A DNA stretch of 5,249 nucleotides from Alloprevotella sp. (GTDB taxonomy: Bacteria; Bacteroidota; Bacteroidia; Bacteroidales; Bacteroidaceae), in contig JAFUXE010000081.1 of the NCBI GenBank assembly GCA_017477205.1, positions 1-5,249 of the forward strand. Reading direction: 5' to 3'. Both the position numbers and the translations under genes were made by a program. Below, piece by piece: positions 1-5,249 of the stretch (the stretch's first letter is position 1; each line of letters begins with the position of its first letter). Under the pieces are notes generated by a model. The model was given only the letters and a program-made list of their open reading frames with translations, was not told where the DNA came from and made no database searches.

Positions 1-22
1 TATGTTGTACTTCAAACGTCAT
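1..22 (-). CDS. tgt: Probable start of tgt, queuine tRNA-ribosyltransferase (5' fragment only)
   Basis: On the minus strand an ATG at 22-20 opens a frame reading M-T-F-E-V-Q-H before the window ends. This matches, from memory, the N-terminus of Bacteroidetes tRNA-guanine transglycosylase, which typically begins MTFE(L/V)Q(H/Y). That enzyme exchanges guanine 34 for a queuine precursor in GUN-anticodon tRNAs. The frame starts 24 bases after the lon stop codon on the same strand, and tgt following lon is a gene order I recall from Bacteroidales, so cotranscription with lon is plausible. Only seven residues are visible, so the identity rests on a short motif plus context. No clear Shine-Dalgarno sequence precedes it. 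Confidence 0.5.
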
Positions 23-46
23 TTTGGTAGTGCGGTGGCTGATTCT

Positions 47-2500
47 TTACTTTTCACTCTTCGCTTTCTCCTCCGGAATGTCGAACGTCATCGGGTGCTC
101 CACAATCTCGTCCGTCAGCGCGAAGTTCCACACGTCCTGCACGTTCTCGACGTAGTGGAACGTGACGCCCTTCAGGTACATATCGGGAATCTCGTTGATG
201 TCCTTCTCGTTCTCGCGGCACATCACGATGTCGGTGATGCCGGCACGCTTCGCTGCCAGGATTTTCTCCTTGATGCCGCCCACGGGAAGCACCTTTCCGC
301 GCAGCGTTATCTCGCCCGTCATGGCCGTGTTCCGGCGCACCTTGCGCTGCGTCAGCGCCGAGGCTATCGACGTGGCAATCGTGATGCCCGCCGACGGGCC
401 GTCCTTCGGCGTGGCGCCCTCCGGCACGTGGATGTGGATGTTCCAGTTGTCGAAGATGCGGTAGTCGATGCCCAGCACGTCGACGTGGGCCTTCACATAT
501 TCCAGCGCTATGACGGCGCTCTCCTTCATCACGTCGCCCAGGTTGCCCGTCAGTGTCAATTTGGCACCCTTGCCCTTCGACAGCGACGTCTCGATGAATA
601 ATATCTCGCCGCCGACGCTCGTCCACGCCAAACCGGTGACCACGCCGGCGTAGGCGTTGCCCTGGTAGATGTCGCGGTAGAAAGGAGGCTTGCCCAGCAG
701 GTCCTCAATCTCCGTCGGGGTGATTTTTTCGTAGGGCAGCTCCCCGTTCTCGGCCTTTTTGTAGGCTAATTTGCGCAGCGACTTGTTGATTTGCTTCTCC
801 AACTGGCGCACGCCGCTCTCCCGGGTGTACTGTTCGATGATATTTTCGATAGAAGCCTTGTTGAACGTCAGCCGCCTGTCCGTCAAGCCCGTGTTTTCCT
901 TCTCCTTGGGAATCAGGTGGCGCTTCGCAATCTCGTATTTCTCCTCCGTAATGTAGCCCGACACTTCGATAATCTCCATGCGGTCCAGCAGGGGGCGGGG
1001 GATGGTGCCGAGGTTGTTGGCGGTGGCAATGAACATCACCTTCGACAGATCGTAGTCAACGTCCAGATAGTTGTCGTGGAAGGCGCCGTTCTGCTCAGGG
1101 TCGAGCACCTCAAGCAGGGCTGAGGCGGGGTCGCCGTTGTGCGTGTTCTGCGTCACCTTGTCTATCTCGTCGAGAATGAAGACGGGATTTGACGAGCCGG
1201 CCTTCTGGATGTTCTTGATGATGCGACCGGGCATGGCGCCGATGTAGGTACGACGGTGGCCGCGAATCTCGGCCTCGTCGTGCAGGCCGCCCAGCGACAC
1301 ACGCACGTACTTGCGCTTCAGTGCGTCGGCAATAGACTTTCCGAGCGACGTCTTACCCACGCCCGGAGGCCCGTAGAGGCAGAGAATGGGCGACTTCAGG
1401 TCGCCACGCAGCGACAGCACGGCAATATATTCCAGAATGCGCTCCTTCACCTTCTCCATGCCGTAGTGGTCGCGATCCAGAATCTTCTGGGCACGCTTCA
1501 GATCCAGGTCGTCCTTCGTATATTCGCCCCAAGGCAGCCCCACCAGCGTCTGCAGATAGGTCAGTTGCACGTTGAAGTCGGGCGACTGCGGGTTTACTTG
1601 GTCCAGTTTCTCCACTTCCTTGTAGAAGAACTTCTCGATTTCCTCAGGCCATTTCTTCTTGCGGGCCTTTTCCAGCAGTTCCTTCTTCTCGGGCGTACTC
1701 TCGTTGCCCATCTCGGCCTGCAAGTTCTTGATTTGCTGCTGTAGGAAGTAGTTGCGCTGCTGCTCGTCAATGTCGTCGCGCGTCTTGTTGCGGATGTCCA
1801 GCTTCAGCGTCTGGAGATTTATTTCGCGGTTGATGATGCGCAGCGTATTGAACAGGCGTTCCTTGATAGAATCCATCTGCAGCAGGGCCATCTTCTCCTT
1901 GATGGTGAAGGGCATGTTGGAGCAGATGAAGTTCAGCGCCATGATGTTGTTCCCCACGTTCTTGATGGCAAACGCGGCCTCGTCGGGTATCTCTTCACTC
2001 ATATTGATATACTCGGCGGTTTGGTTGCGCAGGTCCTCAATGGCTGTTGCAAACTCTACGTCGCGCTTGTCGGGTTCGTCCTCCGGGGCAGTTGCCACAT
2101 GGCCTATCAGATAGGGCTTGTACTTCTGCAAGTCCAGCAGGCGCATACGCCCCAAGCCCTGTACGATGGCTGTAATGTTGCCGTTGGGCAACGTCAGCGT
2201 CTTGAGAATCTTTCCGAATACACCCATGTCGTGGAGGTCAGCGCGGATGGGGTGCTCCACTTCGGGGTCGCGTTGGGTTACTATGCCAATGAGCTGACCA
2301 CTCTTCTCTGCCTTGCGGATGAGTGTCATGCTTGCCTCACGTCCTATCAGAATGGGTGAAACTACACCGGGAAACAATACCAGATTGCGGACAGCCAGAA
2401 TGGGTAGTGAATCAGGCATCTCCAAGTTTGTCAGGTCGCTGTAATCGCCCTCCACATCGGCAATCATTGAGAACGACCTGTTCCTATTATCCATATACAT
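47..2500 (-). CDS. lon: ATP-dependent Lon protease (endopeptidase La)
   Basis: Complete cytoplasmic AAA+ serine protease that unfolds and degrades damaged and regulatory proteins as a hexamer. With the chosen start it has 817 residues, slightly longer than E. coli Lon (784). Order: N-terminal LON substrate domain beginning near residues 32-45 ([14 protein letters not shown]); a helical, coiled-coil-like stretch at about 217-265; AAA+ module with Walker A GPPGVGKT (377-384), the conserved [19 protein letters not shown] segment, Walker B VFILDEID (440-447) and a sensor region [10 protein letters not shown] near 492; then the protease domain. The catalytic dyad is intact: Ser703 in DGPSAG and Lys746 in GGIKEK, 43 residues apart as in E. 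coli S679/K722. Start choice: the open frame reaches 2593, but the best promoter -7 motif lies at 2528-2535, inside that extension. ATGs at 2518, 2500 and 2494 are all possible. I prefer 2500 because 2518 would leave almost no leader and a purine-rich GGAAGAAAAAG tract sits just upstream of 2500. Homologues begin similarly close to the LON domain. No CIRCE-type heat-shock operator was seen. Confidence 0.97.
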   Translation of the reverse strand: MYMDNRNRSFSMIADVEGDYSDLTNLEMPDSLPILAVRNLVLFPGVVSPILIGREASMTLIRKAEKSGQLIGIVTQRDPEVEHPIRADLHDMGVFGKILKTLTLPNGNITAIVQGLGRMRLLDLQKYKPYLIGHVATAPEDEPDKRDVEFATAIEDLRNQTAEYINMSEEIPDEAAFAIKNVGNNIMALNFICSNMPFTIKEKMALLQMDSIKERLFNTLRIINREINLQTLKLDIRNKTRDDIDEQQRNYFLQQQIKNLQAEMGNESTPEKKELLEKARKKKWPEEIEKFFYKEVEKLDQVNPQSPDFNVQLTYLQTLVGLPWGEYTKDDLDLKRAQKILDRDHYGMEKVKERILEYIAVLSLRGDLKSPILCLYGPPGVGKTSLGKSIADALKRKYVRVSLGGLHDEAEIRGHRRTYIGAMPGRIIKNIQKAGSSNPVFILDEIDKVTQNTHNGDPASALLEVLDPEQNGAFHDNYLDVDYDLSKVMFIATANNLGTIPRPLLDRMEIIEVSGYITEEKYEIAKRHLIPKEKENTGLTDRRLTFNKASIENIIEQYTRESGVRQLEKQINKSLRKLAYKKAENGELPYEKITPTEIEDLLGKPPFYRDIYQGNAYAGVVTGLAWTSVGGEILFIETSLSKGKGAKLTLTGNLGDVMKESAVIALEYVKAHVDVLGIDYRIFDNWNIHIHVPEGATPKDGPSAGITIATSIASALTQRKVRRNTAMTGEITLRGKVLPVGGIKEKILAAKRAGITDIVMCRENEKDINEIPDMYLKGVTFHYVENVQDVWNFALTDEIVEHPMTFDIPEEKAKSEK

Positions 2501-2527
2501 TGTTACTTTTTCTTCCATAATGAGGTG

Positions 2528-2535
2528 CAAAGGTA
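2528..2535 (-). promoter_or_regulatory. Putative -7 element of the lon promoter
   Basis: Read on the minus strand this is TACCTTTG, a full match to the Bacteroidetes sigma-ABfr -7 consensus TAnnTTTG. Transcription would start roughly at 2521-2523, giving a leader of about 20 bases to the preferred lon ATG at 2500. No good -33 TTTG lies 19-21 bases upstream; the nearest weak candidate is TTA at 2554-2552. The motif and its position are seen; promoter activity is inferred. Confidence 0.6.
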
Positions 2536-2566
2536 CAACTTTTTGGCGAAATAATGCGAGAATGAT

Positions 2567-2584
2567 AAGATATTTTAATATCTT
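2567..2584. repeat. AT-rich inverted repeat in the lon/trmN6 divergent promoter region
   Basis: Perfect 8-base arms AAGATATT (2567-2574) and AATATCTT (2577-2584) are separated by TT. The right arm covers most of the rightward -7 element. A dyad in that position could be a repressor site or simply an AT-rich, easily melted stretch. It lacks a G+C-rich stem and a following T-run in context, so a terminator is unlikely. Confidence 0.5.
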
Positions 2585-2586
2585 TG
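2579..2586 (+). promoter_or_regulatory. Putative -7 element of the trmN6 promoter
   Basis: TATCTTTG fits the Bacteroidetes -7 consensus TAnnTTTG and lies 12 bases before the trmN6 ATG at 2599. A start point 5-7 bases downstream would leave a leader of only about 6-8 bases, so the mRNA would be almost leaderless. A weak AGG at 2588-2590 is the only Shine-Dalgarno-like triplet. No TTG stands at the expected -33 spacing. The motif overlaps an inverted repeat at 2567-2584. Confidence 0.5.
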
Positions 2587-2598
2587 CAGGCAAAAAGT

Positions 2599-3339
2599 AT
2601 GTTTCGGTTCAAAAGATTCACCATAGAACAGGACTTGTGCGCCATGAAGGTTGGTACTGACGGCGTGCTCGTAGGAGCGTGGGCCTCCCTCCCCTCAGCC
2701 TTCGGCAGCTCCCCTCTGGCAGGAGAGCAGTGCTCGCGGATGGCAGGGGAGCTATGCTCACGTATCTTGGACGTTGGCACGGGGACGGGCGTTGTGGCGC
2801 TGATGTTGGCACAACGTTACCCAGAGGCTCGCGTGACGGCCATAGACGTGGACGAAGGGGCTGTACGTCAGGCGCAGCAGAATGCCGGCAACTCGCCATT
2901 TGCTGACAGGGTAGAGGTGCTGCACGGGATGGTGCAGGCACTGGCACAGCAAGCTGACCAGCAGGGGGTGTATGATGCCGTGGTGAGCAATCCGCCGTTT
3001 TTTATCGACTCGTTGAATGCTCCTGACCGGCAGCGCAACGTGGCACGACACGCTGAGACGCTGACTTACGCAGAGCTGATGGAGGCCGCGTGGCGGCTGC
3101 TGAGCAACGAAGGCGAGCTGAGTGTGGTGGTGCCTTTCGACTACCGCCAGCGCATGGAAGATGAGGCGACGTTCCGGGGATTTTTCCAGAGCCGTGTCTG
3201 TGCCGTGAGAACTGTTCATGGAAAGCCTGCCAAGCGTTTCCTGCTGGCCTTCCGCAAGCATCCCTGTGAGCGCGTGTTTGAGGTGATGACCTTAGGTGAC
3301 GAGACGTACAAACAGCTGACGCAGGACTTTTATCTCTGA
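2599..3339 (+). CDS. trmN6: tRNA1(Val) (adenine(37)-N6)-methyltransferase, TrmN6/YfiC family
   Basis: Class I SAM-dependent methyltransferase that adds a methyl group to N6 of A37 next to the anticodon of tRNA1(Val). It has 246 residues from the ATG at 2599, close to E. coli YfiC (245). Visible signatures: the family N-terminus FRFKRFTIEQ, then AMKVGTDGVLVGAWA (15-29); SAM-binding motif LDVGTGTG (57-64); acidic AIDVD (81-85) ending the second strand; and the N6-adenine catalytic motif NPPF (131-134) in SNPPFF. The frame could also open at a TTG at 2584, but ATG 2599 gives the canonical start. Residues about 30-53 form an extra, repeat-rich stretch between GAWA and RILDVGTGTG, where I expect only a few residues (separate entry). 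It is in frame and spares the motifs, so the enzyme may still work. The gene diverges from lon and converges on the lysozyme gene, with 19 bases between stop codons. Confidence 0.9.
   Translation: MFRFKRFTIEQDLCAMKVGTDGVLVGAWASLPSAFGSSPLAGEQCSRMAGELCSRILDVGTGTGVVALMLAQRYPEARVTAIDVDEGAVRQAQQNAGNSPFADRVEVLHGMVQALAQQADQQGVYDAVVSNPPFFIDSLNAPDRQRNVARHAETLTYAELMEAAWRLLSNEGELSVVVPFDYRQRMEDEATFRGFFQSRVCAVRTVHGKPAKRFLLAFRKHPCERVFEVMTLGDETYKQLTQDFYL
2685..2752. repeat. Palindromic GC-rich repeat element inserted in frame within trmN6
   Basis: This stretch has the layout of a small palindromic element. A CTCCCCTCAG run at 2689-2698 is followed by a mini-hairpin GCC-TTC-GGC (2698-2706) and then GCTCCCCT (2708-2715). 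A perfect inverted arm of the last, AGGGGAGC, lies at 2745-2752, and an imperfect one (AGGAGAGC) at 2721-2728. From memory this resembles intergenic palindromes of the form CTCCCTCAG...TTCG...CAGCTCCC...GGGAGC in gut bacteria; that likeness has not been checked. It encodes roughly SLPSAFGSSPLAGEQC and sits between two conserved TrmN6 motifs without breaking the frame. Confidence 0.6.
2718..2765. repeat. Tandem 24-base direct repeat, two diverged copies, within trmN6
   Basis: Copies at 2718-2741 and 2742-2765 abut directly and agree at 19 of 24 positions. The period of eight codons keeps the frame and encodes AGEQCSRM (41-48) followed by AGELCSRI (49-56). The second copy runs into the SAM motif strand RILDVGTGTG, so the original boundary of the enzyme may be the second CSRI, with the first unit a duplicate. 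Three of the five differences leave the amino acid unchanged. Confidence 0.7.
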
Positions 3340-3358
3340 TTGCTCACCTTCGGCATCT

Positions 3359-4726
3359 TTAGCGGTGGAATCCCGTGCGGATAAATTTGTCGAACTGCCC
3401 TTGGTAGCCGTTGAAGACGTTGATGTCGACGGGGCCTGTGATGCCGTTGACGCGTCCGTCAGCGCACAATTGCCAGTAAACCAGCTTCACGTCAGGCTTG
3501 TACTCGCCATAGCGGGCTATCCATACGTTGTAGTTCTTCTTGATGTCCGTTGCGTTCTGCATGTGGCGGTTGACGAACATCTGGCTGACGTAGAGAATGG
3601 GACGCATGTGGGTGCGCTTCTCAACATATTCCATGAAGGTGCGGATGCGGCGCATCAGTTCCTCGTCACCGCCAATCTGCCTGATTTGTACATCCGTTGG
3701 CTCCACGTCGAGTACAGGCGGAAAGTCTCCGCTGCGGAACTGAGTGTGGTTGACGAAGTAAGCCGCTTGTGCCAGCGCCGTTGTCTTGAGCGAGAAGAAG
3801 TGGTAGGCGCCAACCCGAATGCCCTGTGCACGAGCAGCCGCATAGTCTTTCAGATAATATCGGTTGCGGATGCTGGTACTCTCAGTGCTTTTGATGTAGA
3901 CGAACGAGACGGGATAGGTCTGTCCCTCCGTCTGGTGGCGCTTGCCGAGCGAGGTGATGCGCACCTTGTCCCAGTTGATGCGGAAGCGCTTGCGCCCCTG
4001 CTCGTGCTGATAGCGCGAGATGTCGATGCCATAGATGCGGTCGGTGGTGTAGCGTAGTTTCTCACCCAAGAAGCGCCCTTCTTTCCATTGTCCTACACGT
4101 ACCTGATGATGGGGCGACGACTCGAAGCCAAAGCCGTGTCGCTGGTCATTCTCCCAGAGCCCTTCGTAATGGGAACCGTCCAGTGCATCGTACGTGCCTT
4201 GACCTGCGGCTTGGCAGTATTTGTTCATCTGTCCGCGGTAGGTTCCCAGGGAGTCTGTGCGCGTGGCGGTAACAATGGTGTCGGCATCCATGACGGCTCG
4301 GACAATGCGTCCTTGCGTGTCGCGCAGAATAACGTGTCCCTGCGGCTGTCCCATCAGAAAGTGCCCAGCCTTCCAGTAGCCACCGTACATGCTGACGGCA
4401 GGCAGCAGGCGATTTTTGGCCTTGATGCGGCGAGTGGTAGTCTTGAAGGTTTGTCCGGAGTAGGAAGCTCGTCTGGACAGCAGTGTGTGGTATCTGGCTA
4501 TGAGGTCGTAGCCTTCGTCTGTTACATGGTGGTTCCGGAAATAATAGTTCAGCTCCTCCATCTGGATGGAGTCGACGACGGGCGCCTGGTAGGTGACGAT
4601 TTCTACTTTGTCAGGGATGTGGGGGCGAGGTGCCTTGTATGAGATGAGAGGGTTCAATGCCAGCAGTATAGCCAGTACCGCAATGTCTCGGAATTTTGCT
4701 ATGGGCTTGTGTTCCAACGTAGTCAT
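3359..4726 (-). CDS. Membrane-anchored GH25 lysozyme with MORN repeats
   Basis: 455-residue protein predicted to cleave the beta-1,4 bond between N-acetylmuramic acid and N-acetylglucosamine in peptidoglycan. A basic N-terminus (KPIAKFR) precedes one hydrophobic segment at about 14-29 (IAVLAILLALNPLIS), a signal anchor or uncleaved signal peptide with no lipobox, so the rest should lie in the periplasm. Residues about 163-222 hold two or three degenerate MORN repeats (YRGQMNKY..GQGTY, YEGLWENDQRHGFGF, VGQWKEGRFLGEKL). The GH25 barrel runs from about 232 to 445: GIDISRYQ (Asp235), FVYIKSTES (Glu282), GAYHFF, PPVLDVE (Asp340, Glu342) and VDINVF (Asp434). These match the catalytic Asp9, Asp98, Glu100 and Asp198 of Streptomyces cellosyl, so activity is likely. 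Residues 30-160 are unassigned. The ATG lies 8 bases after the nudC stop, so the two genes are probably cotranscribed. Role in wall remodelling or competition is inferred. Confidence 0.92.
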   Translation of the reverse strand: MTTLEHKPIAKFRDIAVLAILLALNPLISYKAPRPHIPDKVEIVTYQAPVVDSIQMEELNYYFRNHHVTDEGYDLIARYHTLLSRRASYSGQTFKTTTRRIKAKNRLLPAVSMYGGYWKAGHFLMGQPQGHVILRDTQGRIVRAVMDADTIVTATRTDSLGTYRGQMNKYCQAAGQGTYDALDGSHYEGLWENDQRHGFGFESSPHHQVRVGQWKEGRFLGEKLRYTTDRIYGIDISRYQHEQGRKRFRINWDKVRITSLGKRHQTEGQTYPVSFVYIKSTESTSIRNRYYLKDYAAARAQGIRVGAYHFFSLKTTALAQAAYFVNHTQFRSGDFPPVLDVEPTDVQIRQIGGDEELMRRIRTFMEYVEKRTHMRPILYVSQMFVNRHMQNATDIKKNYNVWIARYGEYKPDVKLVYWQLCADGRVNGITGPVDINVFNGYQGQFDKFIRTGFHR

Positions 4727-4734
4727 CAGCTGGG

Positions 4735-5249
4735 TTAACGGTTGTGCTCATCCAGCCATGCGTCGATGAGCTGGCGGGCAATGCTTAGTTTCTCGGGGAT
4801 GTGTGGCAGGTGGTCGCGGTCGAACCAAGAACCCTTGGAGAGTTCGGAGCGCTGTAGGTGTATCTTACCGTAGTCGTAGTCGGCGGTGAAGCCTACCATC
4901 AATCCGCAGGGATAGGGCCATGGCTGGGAGCCGAAGTAGCGGAGGTTGGTGATGTGGAGCCCTACCTCTTCCTGTACTTCGCGGTAGACGGCTTCCTCCA
5001 GCGTCTCGCCTGTCTCGACGAAGCCGGCAACGAGCCCGTAGTGGTTGTCGCGGAAGCTGTTGGCATGGACGAGGAGGACTTCGTCCTTGCAGGCGACCGA
5101 ATCGCCTGCCACACTTGGGGGCATTTGGAAAGAGGGTGAATCGCCTGCTACGCTTGGAACGGGTGCTTTGCGGCGGATGAGGACGATGACGGCTGTGGCC
5201 AGCTGTGGCCATACTTCCTTGCCGCAGTGTTCGCACTTTTTAGAGATAG
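4735..5249 (-). CDS. nudC: NudC-type NAD(H) pyrophosphatase / deNADding Nudix hydrolase, 5' end outside the window
   Basis: Nudix hydrolase that splits NAD(H) into NMN(H) and AMP; NudC members also remove NAD caps from RNA. The frame is open to the window edge, so only the C-terminal 171 or so residues are present. First comes half of a zinc ribbon, CEHCG (5235-5221); the partner cysteine pair lies outside. Then PQLATAVIVLIRR leads into the Nudix fold. The Nudix box is complete: GFVETGETLEEAVYREVQEEVGL fits GX5EX7REUXEEXGU. It is followed by the NudC hallmark SQPWPYP (SQPWPFP in E. coli) and a typical end, LSIARQLIDAWL. The ATG at 5124 is not the start, since conserved NudC sequence lies upstream of it in the same frame. 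Between IRR and DEVLLV there is an extra repeat-containing stretch of about 22-24 residues (separate entry); E. coli NudC goes straight from IRRDD to SILLA. The lysozyme gene follows after 8 bases. Confidence 0.92.
   Translation of the reverse strand, partial: ISKKCEHCGKEVWPQLATAVIVLIRRKAPVPSVAGDSPSFQMPPSVAGDSVACKDEVLLVHANSFRDNHYGLVAGFVETGETLEEAVYREVQEEVGLHITNLRYFGSQPWPYPCGLMVGFTADYDYGKIHLQRSELSKGSWFDRDHLPHIPEKLSIARQLIDAWLDEHNR
5089..5157. repeat. Direct and inverted repeats in an in-frame insert within nudC
   Basis: Two 21-base copies at 5157-5137 and 5118-5098 (minus-strand reading) lie 39 bases apart, exactly 13 codons, and both encode PSVAGDS. They differ at only three positions, all third codon bases. 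The second copy also forms a perfect hairpin: on the plus strand GCAGGCGA (5089-5096), loop CCGAA, TCGCCTGC (5102-5109); in the transcript the loop reads UUCGG. The stretch separates IRR from DEVLLV, which are nearly adjacent in other NudC proteins, so it looks like an inserted element plus a duplication. Confidence 0.7.

Noticed and set aside
2..2114. Several long plus-strand open frames opposite lon (for example 2-601, 791-1123, 1256-1744, 1752-2114)
   Set aside because: They lie antisense to a fully conserved Lon coding sequence, have low-complexity shadow composition, and show no recognisable domain.
2501..2593. N-terminal extension of Lon up to an ATG at 2593
   Set aside because: It would run through the likely lon -7 promoter motif and overlap the trmN6 promoter, and its residues are not Lon-like.
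2584..2598. TTG start of trmN6 at 2584
   Set aside because: It overlaps the -7 element TATCTTTG, and the ATG at 2599 gives the family's usual FRFK N-terminus.
2718..2765. CRISPR-like repeat
   Set aside because: The two copies abut without spacers, are in frame within a gene, and there is no array or cas gene.
2487..3261. Minus-strand open frames opposite trmN6 (2487-2780, 2618-2947, 2758-3261)
   Set aside because: No family features; they are shadows of the trmN6 frame and the repeat insert.
3340..3358. Possible bidirectional terminator between the convergent trmN6 and lysozyme genes
   Set aside because: Only a weak, bulged GAT-GC/GCATC pairing is visible, with no G+C-rich stem or clear T-run.
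3365..4642. Plus-strand open frames opposite the lysozyme (3365-4057, 4088-4642)
   Set aside because: They are antisense to a gene with all GH25 catalytic motifs and show no domain of their own.
4858..5236. Open frames overlapping nudC in other frames (4858-5139 plus, 4865-5236 minus)
   Set aside because: The NudC frame carries the zinc-ribbon half, Nudix box and SQPWPYP; the others are arginine-rich or featureless shadows.

Overview
The window looks like a chromosomal segment from a Bacteroidales bacterium, most likely Prevotella-like. The reasons are the Bacteroidetes-type -7 promoter motifs (TAnnTTTG) in the only real intergenic region, the lack of strong Shine-Dalgarno sequences, the protein style of Lon, TrmN6 and NudC, a MORN-plus-GH25 lysozyme, and a likely lon-tgt gene order. 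Genus is inference; no rRNA or other marker is present. There are no tRNA or rRNA genes, no CRISPR array and no recognisable transposase.

Layout. Minus strand, 1-22: the first codons of what is probably tgt (queuine tRNA-ribosyltransferase), cut by the window edge. Minus strand, 47-2500: a complete ATP-dependent Lon protease. 2501-2598: a 98-base divergent promoter region with one -7 element per direction and an AT-rich inverted repeat over the rightward one. Plus strand, 2599-3339: trmN6, the tRNA1(Val) A37 N6-methyltransferase. It converges on a minus-strand pair separated by 8 bases: a membrane-anchored GH25 lysozyme with MORN repeats (3359-4726) and, upstream of it, a NudC-type NAD(H) pyrophosphatase (4735 to beyond the window end at 5249).

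The genes are mostly housekeeping: protein quality control, tRNA modification, NAD or NAD-capped RNA turnover, and one cell-wall hydrolase. The most unusual signal lies inside two of them. TrmN6 and NudC each carry an in-frame insert of about 22-25 codons, made of direct repeats plus palindromic DNA. Each sits at a junction between conserved motifs where I expect little or no extra sequence: just before the SAM-binding motif in TrmN6, and between the zinc-ribbon side and the Nudix fold in NudC. Both inserts keep the reading frame and leave the visible catalytic motifs intact. This resembles the behaviour of mobile palindromic elements that settle inside coding genes (as known for Rickettsia palindromic elements), and it is the observation most worth following. 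In NudC the insert also supplies an internal ATG that could mislead gene callers into a truncated start.
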